Shown here: piece after piece, positions 13,130 to 21,070 of the stretch
Numbering within the stretch: position 1 is the first letter of the stretch
Layout: every line of letters begins with the position of its first letter
DNA from: Planctomycetota bacterium
GTDB lineage: Bacteria > Planctomycetota > UBA1135 > UBA2386
Direction: 5' to 3'
DNA: 64,000 nucleotides
NCBI GenBank assembly: GCA_020638695.1
Contig: JACKIB010000002.1
Coordinates: 186,001-250,000, forward strand
Made by a program: the position numbers and the translations under genes
The notes under the pieces: generated by a model
Databases searched by the model: none
What the model saw: the letters and a program-made list of their open reading frames with translations, nothing else
What the model was told of the DNA's origin: nothing

Positions 13130-13570
13130 GAGGCGCCGCGCCGGTCGCGGCCATTGGCTTCAACGGTGCACGAGGTTAGCCCGGACCCACCGCCGACACA
13201 CGTTCGGCGAAGGTGGAAGGCACTCGACCCGGTTGGAGCGACGTCGCACCCGCCGCGCACGGGAGGTGACGGTGGCGCGGTCACGACCCCACCACCGGAC
13301 CGTCAGTACGTTCCGATCGATCTCGGCAGGAGCTTCCGGACCCACGGCACGTCCATCCGCGCAGATCCGCTCGCCGGCGGTTTCGCGGGACTGCCCGGAG
13401 CGCGCGGGCGAGCACCGCGCCCGCGCCAGCTAGAGAATCGACGGGCGACTTCTTCCTCGAGCCGGGTCGCCTTCCCGTGAAGGAGCGAGTCCCGACTTTC
13501 GACGCTCGTGGGTCGGTTCGTGCGGGCGTCGCGTCATGATGAGCACACGCAAGCACCTGCGCACACCACC
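13130..13570. other. divergent intergenic region between the sigma-54 regulator and tryptophanase
   Basis: About 440 bp separate the divergent starts of the fusion regulator and tnaA, so both promoters should lie here. I found no gene with coding character. I also found no TGGCAC-N5-TTGC sigma-54 promoter that I would defend by eye, and no tnaC-like leader peptide with a Trp codon before tnaA. Short ATG-initiated frames near 13536-13560 are out of frame with tnaA and untypical. Confidence 0.4.
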
Positions 13571-14962
13571 ATGAAGACGATCATCGAGCCGTTTCGCATC
13601 AAGTCGGTCGAACCCATCCGAATGACCACACGCCAGCAGCGGCTCACCGCTCTGCAAGCGGCCGGGCACAACGTCTTCATGCTCCATTCCCAGGACGTCA
13701 TCATCGATCTGCTGACCGACAGCGGCACCTCGGCGATGAGCGCCGAGCAGTGGGGAGCGATGATGCGAGGTGATGAAGCGTACGCCGGAAGCCCGTCGTA
13801 CTTCCGCTTTCGCGACCGCGTACGCGACATCTTCGGTTTCGAACAGGTGATCCCAACGCACCAAGGTCGCGCGGCCGAGCGCATCTTGTTCTCGACCGTC
13901 TGTCGCCCCGGACACGTGGTGCCGAGCAACACGCACTTCGACACCACCCGTGCCAACATCGAAGCGACCGGCGCACGTGCGATCGACCTGCCGTGCCCAG
14001 AGGGCTTGGTTCCCGGAGAGCCTCACCCGTTCAAGGGCAACATGGATGAGGCGCGCCTGGCGGCGCTGATCGACGAGGTCGGTGCCGAGCGCATTCCGCT
14101 GTGCATGCTCACCGTCACCAACAACACGGGTGGGGGCCAGCCCGTGTCGATGGCCAACATCCGCGGAGTCTCGAAGATCTGTCGTGATCACGGTATTCCG
14201 CTGTACGTCGATGCCTGTCGATTCGCGGAAAACGCCTACCTCATCAAGCTCCGGGAAGACGGCTTCCAGAACACCGCGGTGATCGACATCGCGCGGGAGA
14301 TGTTCTCGTACGCGGACGGGTGCACGATGTCCGCGAAGAAGGACGGCCTGGCCAACATCGGTGGGTTCCTGGCCACCAACGACGCGCGGCTCGCCGAGCA
14401 GGAACGGGATCTACTGATCCTCACCGAGGGGTTCCCTACCTACGGTGGCCTCGCCGGGCGCGACCTCGAAGCCATCGCCGTGGGGCTGGACGAGGTGCTG
14501 CACGAGGACTATCTCGCCTACCGCTTGGCGTCGGTGCGTTACTTGGGAGAACACCTGTCCGAATTGGGCGTCCCGATCATGCAGCCCCCCGGAGGCCACG
14601 CGGTGTATGTGGACGCAGCGGCCTTCCTGCCCCACGTTCCGCCGCTCGAGCTGCCGGGGCAGTCGTTCGTCGCGGAACTCTTCATCGAAGGTGGCATTCG
14701 TGCGGTGGAGGTGGGCACCGTGATGTTCGGACAGCGCGACGCGACCAGCGGACAGGAACACCCGGCCGCCATGGAGCTGGTACGACTGGCACTCCCGCGG
14801 CGCGTCTACACGCAGAGTCACGTCGACTACATCGTCGAAGTGGTCGCGGCCGTGTGGCAGCGGCGCACTTCGATCGGCGGCTTCCGCTTCGCATACCAGG
14901 CCGCCGCACTTCGACACTTCACCGCCCGGTTCGAGCCGTTGTACGCGCTGGGCGTCGCCTGA
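13571..14962 (+). CDS. tnaA: tryptophanase (L-tryptophan indole-lyase)
   Basis: 463 residues, full length for the tryptophanase/tyrosine phenol-lyase family of PLP enzymes. It would convert L-tryptophan to indole, pyruvate and ammonia in the cytoplasm. Visible motifs are EPFRIKSVEP, IDLLTDSGT near 45, MMRGDEAYAG near 64, PTHQGR at 95-100 and CTMSAKKD, with Lys257 as the expected PLP lysine. Two positions decide substrate. Asp124 (FDTT) matches the tryptophanase Asp, where tyrosine phenol-lyase has Thr. Val381 (AVEVG) replaces the Arg that binds the tyrosine hydroxyl. Overall wording otherwise leans to phenol-lyase (FSYADGCTM, NIGGFL). The start has no visible Shine-Dalgarno. No permease gene is adjacent. 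Confidence 0.88.
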   Translation: MKTIIEPFRIKSVEPIRMTTRQQRLTALQAAGHNVFMLHSQDVIIDLLTDSGTSAMSAEQWGAMMRGDEAYAGSPSYFRFRDRVRDIFGFEQVIPTHQGRAAERILFSTVCRPGHVVPSNTHFDTTRANIEATGARAIDLPCPEGLVPGEPHPFKGNMDEARLAALIDEVGAERIPLCMLTVTNNTGGGQPVSMANIRGVSKICRDHGIPLYVDACRFAENAYLIKLREDGFQNTAVIDIAREMFSYADGCTMSAKKDGLANIGGFLATNDARLAEQERDLLILTEGFPTYGGLAGRDLEAIAVGLDEVLHEDYLAYRLASVRYLGEHLSELGVPIMQPPGGHAVYVDAAAFLPHVPPLELPGQSFVAELFIEGGIRAVEVGTVMFGQRDATSGQEHPAAMELVRLALPRRVYTQSHVDYIVEVVAAVWQRRTSIGGFRFAYQAAALRHFTARFEPLYALGVA

Positions 14963-15473
14963 TCGCTTTCGGCATCAGGTGGCGCGCGATCGTGCTCGAG
15001 CCTGCGGATGCAAGGACGGTGGGCCACCGCACCCCGTCGCGGCAGGCCGCTTCGGCCGCGCACCCAGCAGCTTGCCAGCGGTCACCCAGCACCAGTGCCA
15101 GTGCCAGCAGTGCGACCGGCCCTGGGACGATCCGTCGCGCCGCGGACAGCGAATCTGCCGGCGGTTCGGTGCGGTAGTCGCGTGCGTAGCGCAGGCGGTA
15201 GAGTCGCAACAGGCGCGCGACCATCGTCGCTGACACCAGGGCCCCACTCCCGTTGTCTCGAGTCGACATGTCGTGCAGGAGTGGACCATGTCGACGGACT
15301 GACCACGAAAGCGCGAAACACGTCCGAGATGCGCTCAGCCCGTCCGCATTCCCTGCAGCCCACGGTGCCTGCGACGCGGAGTCGAGGGTCGGAGTCAGGC
15401 TGGACACACACTTGTGCCGCGTGACCGCGGCCGGCCGAACGCGTAGCCCCGGTCACCAGGCGATAGGCTCTGC
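14963..15473. other. intergenic region between tnaA and the phosphoesterase gene
   Basis: About 510 bp without a gene I would defend. A minus-strand frame (stop at 14919, candidate ATG at 15269) would encode about 116 residues with one hydrophobic helix, but it runs 44 bp into tnaA and shows no family motif. The promoter of the phosphoesterase at 15474 should lie at the right end. A 13-base string near 15004 (GCGGATGCAAGGA) also occurs near 5614; I see no larger repeat around it. Confidence 0.35.
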
Positions 15474-17456
15474 ATGATGCTCAGCCCAACAACCGCGGTG
15501 GGTGCGTGCCTGACGCTCGCTTGCCTGCTCCCGGCTCAGGTCGATCGGTTCGGCGCTTCGTGCAGCGGCGATGCGGGCCGAGTGCCACGGCTCACCGCGG
15601 AACGAGTCGCGGTCCAAGGTTCGGCGATCGACGTGGCGATCGTGACCGACACACCGCGCGCGGCGATGGTGTTGGTGTTCGGCACCTCGAACTCGCGTTG
15701 GAACTCGCAGGCACTTCCCCTCGATCTCACCGGGATGGGATTCGCCGGCTGCTCGCTGTTGGTCAGTCCCGATGCTCTTGTCGCCGCCACCGCCGACGGC
15801 GCAGGGCGATACCGGGCGCAGCTCCCCACCGCGGGTCTGCCCGTCGGACAACGCGGCTACATCCAAGTATTCGTGCCCGGCTCCGCACCGGGCACGTGGG
15901 CGTTCTCCGATGGACTCGGGCTCGAGGTAATCGCGCCGTTGGCCAACCACACGGTCGTCGGCCTGCCCGACACACAGATCTACTCGTTCTCCACCACCTA
16001 CTTCCCGTTGTTCCAAGCGCAGACGGCCGGGATCGTGCAGGCGCTCAAGTCGCGCAACATCGTGTTCGTCTCGCACGTGGGGGACATAGTCGAGAACGGT
16101 GGCCAGGGCCCGTCCCGCAACGCCGAGGAATGGCAGCGGGCCGACACGGCGATGAGCGCGCTCGACGGCGACCTGCAGAGCAACAAGGACGGACTCGTGC
16201 CGTACGCCACGTGCATCGGCAATCACGACTACGACGTTCCCCACGACCAGTCCGCCGCCGGTCGATACCTCGAGTTCTTCGGGCCGGCCCGCTATCGAGG
16301 TCGGAGCTGGTACCTCGGCGCGTCGCCCAACGGACGGAGCCACGCGCAGTTGTTCAAGGCAGGCGAGCAGCAGTACCTTCACCTCGCGATCGAGTGGCGG
16401 GCATGGGACGATGCCTTGTTGTGGGCACAGGGAGTGTTGGCGGCGCGACCGCACACCCCCACGATCGTCACGACCCACGAGCACCTGAGGCCGGGCTACC
16501 AGCACATCCGCGCCTACCAAGGCCACACGCCGCAATCCGGTGGTTCGAACTCCGGCGAGGACGCGTACCGGAAGCTGATCGAGCCGTTCCCGCAGATCTT
16601 CCTGGTCACCTGTGGTCACAAGGATGGCGAGGGGCAACTCACGACCCCGAGCATCTTCGGGCGCACGGTGCACGAGTTGCTGGCCAACTACCAGTTCGAG
16701 CCGAACGGCGGGAACGGGTGGCTGCGCTTCATGGAGTTCCAGCCGGCCCGCAACGCGATCGAAGTGCGCACCGAATCGACGTTCTATCGACCCAATAGCA
16801 CGCCGGGACCGGATCACAGCGTGGCGGCCTCGAGCAACTTCACGTTGGCGTACGACGCCTACGAGCATCGAGCGTTCCTCGGCAGCCACCGCGTGCGCCG
16901 GTTTCGCGCCGGACAAGATTTCGGCTTCGGCAACTACACCGGGGCGGAGGATGCGACCGTTTCTCCGGCGACACCCGACACACCGGACGGGCTGGGCCCC
17001 AACGTCTGGTGTGATGACGATGGCAACCGAGAGCAGGGGCTACTGCGCTTCCGCAACATCGTCGGCACAGGCGCCGGCCAGGTGCCGCCGCGCGTGCGCG
17101 TGTTTCGGGCGATCCTGACGCTGACCACGGAGGGCAGCGGCGTCGAGAGCGTGGACGGCGGGAAGCTCTACGCGATGACCTCCGACTGGAACGGCGCGTC
17201 GACCTTCAACTCGCTGGGCGGTGGCGTGCGGATCGGGGTGAACACCCTGGGCGGCTTCGACGTCGATTCGAAGGGGCGCGTGACGGCTACCGGGACTTGG
17301 TCGTTCGACGTGACCGCACGCGTTCAGGCTTGGGTCGACGGGAGCATACCGAACCACGGCTGGGCGGTGATCGCCAGCGGCGGCGATGCTTGGGGGGTGC
17401 GCAGCGCCGAGTGGGGGACGATCGTCGAGCGCCCGATGCTCACCATTGTCTACTGA
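15474..17456 (+). CDS. secreted metallophosphoesterase with shared module and DNRLRE-like C-terminal domain
   Basis: 660 residues. The signal peptide is cleaved at LLPA|Q. Residues about 60-155 match the module found at the C terminus of many secreted proteins here, but in this protein it is N-terminal. A calcineurin-like phosphoesterase domain follows: LPDTQIY near 165, GDIVENG near 203, GNHDYD near 248, TTHEH near 335 and GHKDGE near 381. Together these supply most of the usual dimetal ligands. Residues about 495-660 (LRFRNIVG ... RVFRAILTLTTEG ... WSFDVTARVQAWVDG) fit a DNRLRE-like beta-sandwich, often linked to cell-wall or carbohydrate attachment. Likely an extracellular phosphatase or phosphodiesterase. 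The first two codons are both ATG, so the start is uncertain by one residue. Confidence 0.82.
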   Translation: MMLSPTTAVGACLTLACLLPAQVDRFGASCSGDAGRVPRLTAERVAVQGSAIDVAIVTDTPRAAMVLVFGTSNSRWNSQALPLDLTGMGFAGCSLLVSPDALVAATADGAGRYRAQLPTAGLPVGQRGYIQVFVPGSAPGTWAFSDGLGLEVIAPLANHTVVGLPDTQIYSFSTTYFPLFQAQTAGIVQALKSRNIVFVSHVGDIVENGGQGPSRNAEEWQRADTAMSALDGDLQSNKDGLVPYATCIGNHDYDVPHDQSAAGRYLEFFGPARYRGRSWYLGASPNGRSHAQLFKAGEQQYLHLAIEWRAWDDALLWAQGVLAARPHTPTIVTTHEHLRPGYQHIRAYQGHTPQSGGSNSGEDAYRKLIEPFPQIFLVTCGHKDGEGQLTTPSIFGRTVHELLANYQFEPNGGNGWLRFMEFQPARNAIEVRTESTFYRPNSTPGPDHSVAASSNFTLAYDAYEHRAFLGSHRVRRFRAGQDFGFGNYTGAEDATVSPATPDTPDGLGPNVWCDDDGNREQGLLRFRNIVGTGAGQVPPRVRVFRAILTLTTEGSGVESVDGGKLYAMTSDWNGASTFNSLGGGVRIGVNTLGGFDVDSKGRVTATGTWSFDVTARVQAWVDGSIPNHGWAVIASGGDAWGVRSAEWGTIVERPMLTIVY

Positions 17457-17479
17457 GCAACGCCCGCGGGCGGTCGCGG

Positions 17480-17995
17480 TCACACCGGACTGGACAGTGC
17501 GAAAGCCGAGAACGCCGGATCCGCCGTGACCTCGCGCCCCGCCCACGCCGGCACCGCGAGCGCTGCCAGTTCGGCGAGGCCTTCGCATTCGACCTCGGCC
17601 ATCACGAGCCCTCGACGGGCAGCGGGTTCTTCCCAGACATCGATCGCCCACATTTGGCCCGCGTCCTCGAGTCGGTAGCGGCGCTTGCACGCGCCTCGCC
17701 CTGGCAGAGCGAGCAGCAGCGCCGCTTCGCGTTCGGTCATGTAGATCGTCGTCAGGCGACGACAGCGCGGGTCGCCTGGGGCCTCGGGGTCGGGGCGCTT
17801 CTGCCCGAGTTTGACAATCAGCACCTCGCCGACCGGCGACTCGACGACGCGCAGCCGAAGCTCGGAGCCCTCGACGAACAGGTCGCGCAAGCGCACGAAC
17901 ACGGCTGCATCGACTGCCGAAGGAAGCTGCGGCAGCACGAAGCGGCGCTCGAGCTCACGACGCGCATAGTCCCTCTGCAACGGTCGAGTGGTCAT
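17480..17995 (-). CDS. CYTH-domain protein
   Basis: 171 residues. The start is an ATG followed by MTTRPLQRDYARRELERRF. The YAR.ELERRF N terminus and alternating charged strands (RLRVVES, LIVKLGQKR, RRLTTIYMT, RRYRLEDAG, MAEVECEG) fit the CYTH/triphosphate-tunnel fold, whose acidic and basic residues bind triphosphates. CYTH proteins include inorganic triphosphatase, thiamine triphosphatase and class IV adenylyl cyclase; the activity cannot be chosen here. Cytoplasmic. Converges on the phosphoesterase gene and diverges from the ABC operon. Confidence 0.75.
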   Translation of the reverse strand: MTTRPLQRDYARRELERRFVLPQLPSAVDAAVFVRLRDLFVEGSELRLRVVESPVGEVLIVKLGQKRPDPEAPGDPRCRRLTTIYMTEREAALLLALPGRGACKRRYRLEDAGQMWAIDVWEEPAARRGLVMAEVECEGLAELAALAVPAWAGREVTADPAFSAFALSSPV

Positions 17996-18153
17996 GGTGC
18001 GATGCACTGTAGGGCAGGCCGGGCGAGCGATTCGACTCGGGAACCCTGCGGATCCGTCGAGCGCAGAGTTCCGCCGGCGGGGACGCCGCCTCCGGATCGA
18101 CGCGCTGCGCACGAGCGTGCGCCGGCGGCCGCCATCGCTATGCTGCGGCGAGG

Positions 18154-18894
18154 ATGGAGCCGACCGACCGAACCGCGATGATCGAGTTCGACCGGGTCAC
18201 CCGTGACTTCGGCCCGACCCGCGCCGTCGACGAGCTGTCTCTCCGCATCACCGAAGGCGAGCTGTACGGGTGCCTCGGGCCGAACGGCGCCGGCAAGACG
18301 ACGTCGCTACGGATGGCAGTGGGGTTGCTGCGGCCAACCAGCGGGACCTTGCGCATCGCCGGTCGCGATGTCCTCACCGAGGCGCCAGCGGTCCGCCGAC
18401 TGCGCGGGTTCGTGCCCGACACGCCGCCGATCTACGACCATCTGACCGGCTGGCAGTACGTGGCGTTCGTCGCGAGTCTGTGGAACGTCGACCGTGCGCA
18501 GCGCGACGCCGACGCCGAGCGGATGTTCACGTTGCTGGACCTGCAAGAAGCTCGCAACCAGATCTGCCAGGGGTACTCGTTCGGCATGAAGAAGAAGCTG
18601 CACCTCGCGGCGATCCTCGTGACGCGCCCGCGCGTACTGTTCCTCGACGAGCCGACCGCAGGGCTGGATCCGCGGTCGACGCGCACGCTGAAGGACCTGT
18701 TGCGCGAGCTGTGCGCGGGGGGCACGACGATCTTCCTGACCACCCACCTGCTCGATGCTGCCGAAGAGCTGTGTGACCGCATCGGAATCGTCGCCAAAGG
18801 GCGATTGTTGGCCGAGGGCACGATGTCCGAACTCCGCGCGCGGACCGGCGACGCCCGGCTCGAGCAAGTGTTCTTGAGCCTGACGGAGCCGTGA
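18154..18894 (+). CDS. ABC transporter ATP-binding protein
   Basis: 246 residues. Walker A is GPNGAGKTT near residue 46. The signature is an unusual YSFGMKKK in place of LSGGQ, as in ABC-2 exporter ATPases of the CcmA/NatA type. Walker B is VLFLDEPTAGLDP and the switch His is in LTTHLLDAAEELCDR. Start alternatives are 18154 and the ATG at 18178; the second opens directly into the first beta-strand (MIEFDRVTRDFG). Its TGA overlaps the GTG start of the permease gene, so the two are coupled. Substrate unknown. Confidence 0.92.
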   Translation: MEPTDRTAMIEFDRVTRDFGPTRAVDELSLRITEGELYGCLGPNGAGKTTSLRMAVGLLRPTSGTLRIAGRDVLTEAPAVRRLRGFVPDTPPIYDHLTGWQYVAFVASLWNVDRAQRDADAERMFTLLDLQEARNQICQGYSFGMKKKLHLAAILVTRPRVLFLDEPTAGLDPRSTRTLKDLLRELCAGGTTIFLTTHLLDAAEELCDRIGIVAKGRLLAEGTMSELRARTGDARLEQVFLSLTEP

Positions 18895-20543
18895 GCTCGT
18901 TGCTCCAGCTCCTCGCGGCCGACCTGCAGTCGCTGCGCAACGGCGGCTCGATTCCGGTGGTACGACGCCAACTGATCGGTCAGCTGATCGGCCTCGTCGG
19001 TCTCGCCGTGGGTAGTATTGCACTCACGGGACGTTTGTTGTTGTCACAGAATATGGTGTCAGCGCTGCGCGCCGATCCGGCCACACTGGCACCCGTGGTA
19101 CTGTCCGCGATCGCACTCGGTCCACCACTGCTCACTACCGGCCTGGTCGTTCCCGACCTCCGCCGCACGCTGTTCACCTCGCCACTGGCCGAGCTCTTCC
19201 TGGTCGCTCCGGTGTCGCGGAGCCGCATCGTCGTGCGTGCATGTACGCGCGCAACGGTGATGCTGGTGGTGCTGCAGCTCGCCATCGGGCTGCCCGCGCT
19301 GATCGGTTTCTGGTGGCGCACCGGCGCGGGATCCGGTGGCCCACTGGTGTTCCCGCTGCTGGCCTTGGCGCTCGCGCTGCCCCTGGCGGCGGGGAGCGTG
19401 CTCGGCGCGGTCCTGGCCCGACGGTTCCTATCGGGTCCACGCGTGCGGATGGCCGTGAACGTCGTGGGCACCATCGCGGCGCTGTTGCTGATTCTCGCGG
19501 TCGGTTGGGGTCTCGTCTCCGGCAAGTCGGCCCAGCGGGAAGTGGTCGCCGGTGTGCGGGCGATGACGGAGATTCCGGCGATCCTGTTGGCTCCGGGCAC
19601 GGCACTGGCGGCTGCCGCGGGCTTGGTCCCGCTAGGCGTGGAGGTCGCTTGGCTGCTCGCGCTGCCGCTGGCTGCGGTGCCGCTGCTGTGCCTGGCGACG
19701 CGGCTCTACCGCGCTGCCTACGAACACGGCCTGGCAACCGCCGCGCCGCGACCGCCGAGCACCGGGCGATCACCGCGAGGTTCCCGGTGGCCACAGCAGC
19801 CGTGGCTCAGCATCGCGCGCAAGGACCTGGTCGGTGCGTTGCGGCTCCGCTCCAGCCTGCCCGGATTCGCGCTACTCGGCGCATTCGCGCTGTTCGTCGT
19901 CGGCAGCGAACTGTTCGGCGCCCGTCGCGTGCGCCCCGATGACCCGACACCCTGGCTGACGCAGGGCCTCGGCTTGCTGACGGGATGGCACTTGCTGATG
20001 CTCATGATCGGCACGCTGCAGGGAGCGGGGTTGTTCGCCGACGAGACGCGCCAGTACGACCTGCTCGCGAGTTCGCCGCTGCCGCGGTCGGCGATGGCCT
20101 TCGGCAAGCTGCCGGTTCTGGTGCTGCCGTACGCGTGGATCGCCGCCGTCATGCTGGTCGGCGCACCGATCGTCGCCGCGGCCGACGCCCGGGTACTTGG
20201 AGTGTTCGCGGCACTTCTGGTGCCGACAACCGCGATCGTGCTCGCCGTGGTGCTGGGGGTCGGCTCGCGGCTACCGCCGGCGAGCGTCGTCGACGCGGGA
20301 TCGTCGGTGGGTCGCTCGCTGGTTGCCGCCACCGCGGTCGGCCTGCCGACGATCGGCTTGATGGTTGCCGGGCAGTGGGTGCGGGGCAGTGTACGCCACT
20401 GGCACCACGACCCGAACTTCGAGGCGGGTTCGCTGCTCGCCTGGGCAATCGCAGGGCACTGGCTGGTGGCGATCGCCGCGGTCGTGGTGGCGCTGCGCAT
20501 CGTGCGGCGGAATGTCGCGCGCTGGCTCGGACCGGCACCGTAG
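18891..20543 (+). CDS. ABC exporter permease, ABC-2-like, multi-spanning
   Basis: 550 residues, translated from a GTG that overlaps the ATPase stop (GTGA). I count roughly 10-12 hydrophobic segments spread along the whole length, with one basic cytoplasmic region around residues 280-310. The length and single gene suggest a fused double-size membrane component. With the ATPase it forms a minimal efflux pair. Substrate unknown: no neighbour links it to an antibiotic, lipid or polysaccharide. Nothing downstream is coupled to it. Confidence 0.85.
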   Translation: MSSLLQLLAADLQSLRNGGSIPVVRRQLIGQLIGLVGLAVGSIALTGRLLLSQNMVSALRADPATLAPVVLSAIALGPPLLTTGLVVPDLRRTLFTSPLAELFLVAPVSRSRIVVRACTRATVMLVVLQLAIGLPALIGFWWRTGAGSGGPLVFPLLALALALPLAAGSVLGAVLARRFLSGPRVRMAVNVVGTIAALLLILAVGWGLVSGKSAQREVVAGVRAMTEIPAILLAPGTALAAAAGLVPLGVEVAWLLALPLAAVPLLCLATRLYRAAYEHGLATAAPRPPSTGRSPRGSRWPQQPWLSIARKDLVGALRLRSSLPGFALLGAFALFVVGSELFGARRVRPDDPTPWLTQGLGLLTGWHLLMLMIGTLQGAGLFADETRQYDLLASSPLPRSAMAFGKLPVLVLPYAWIAAVMLVGAPIVAAADARVLGVFAALLVPTTAIVLAVVLGVGSRLPPASVVDAGSSVGRSLVAATAVGLPTIGLMVAGQWVRGSVRHWHHDPNFEAGSLLAWAIAGHWLVAIAAVVVALRIVRRNVARWLGPAP

Positions 20544-20590
20544 CTCCGGACATCGAGCGCCGGCAATAGTGCCCGGCCGCCGTCAGGTTC

Positions 20591-20704
20591 TCCGAACGTC
20601 AGGGCCTGCTCTCCGAGGGGAGTAGCTCCTGCGGCCAGGCAGGACGCTCCCCGGGCGCGCAAGAACCTCACGCGACCTCGCAACGCCGCTGATGGATCGC
20701 CCGA
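20591..20704 (+). repeat. degenerate partial copy of the dispersed inverted-repeat element
   Basis: This stretch (from TCCGAACGTCAGGGCCTGCT to GATGGATCGCCCG) aligns with the middle and right end of the 176-182 bp element best preserved at 23304-23480 and 59137-59318. It shows many substitutions, and the left inverted repeat is missing. It is the first of two decayed copies in the 527-bp gap between the permease gene and htpG. Confidence 0.6.
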
Positions 20705-20825
20705 GATGGCCAGGCACGTGTCGGGGCCGGGGTACGCTGCGTCTCCCTCCGGGCGTCGGCGGTCCACCGTGTCGGTCGGCTGCCGCAACCGGCGGAGTCG
20801 CCACGCCGACCGGCGCGGACGACTC

Positions 20826-20984
20826 CGGACCGAGCCGCCGCGATCGCACGAGATTCCTGGCTGGCTTCGTCCAACGTCAGAACCTGCTCCTCGACTGCAC
20901 CCCACCCGGGGCAGAACCTGCCCTGCTCCTTGCCAGCAACAACCTTGCTCGAACTCGAAACGCTCACGATTCACCCTGGCGGGC
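20826..20984 (+). repeat. degenerate copy of the dispersed inverted-repeat element
   Basis: This copy carries the element core nearly intact, including GGCTTCGTCCAACGTCAG, GGGGCAGAACCTGCC and CTCCTTGCCAGCAACAACCTTG. Its two ends are eroded (GGACCGAGCC on the left, CACGATTCACCCTGGCGGGC on the right). It ends about 85 bp before the htpG start codon, so the htpG promoter lies between or inside the element copies. No other gene is visible in the 20544-21070 gap. Confidence 0.75.
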
Positions 20985-21070
20985 GCTTCCACCGTGCCAA
21001 GCCCTTGACCGAGGCCGTCCGCCGCGGAATCCTCTCGCGCCCGAATTCCCCCCCAGCGACTCACGGCACC

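Noticed and set aside
13130..13570. tnaC-type leader peptide for tryptophan-induced attenuation
   Set aside because: No short frame with a critical Trp codon and suitable spacing before tnaA was found.
13571..14962. Tyrosine phenol-lyase as alternative to tryptophanase
   Set aside because: The Arg that binds the tyrosine hydroxyl is Val381 and the phenol-lyase Thr is Asp124, both tryptophanase-type.
14919..15269. Possible minus-strand small protein with one hydrophobic helix
   Set aside because: It would overlap the 3' end of tnaA by 44 bp, has no recognisable family, and its start is arbitrary.
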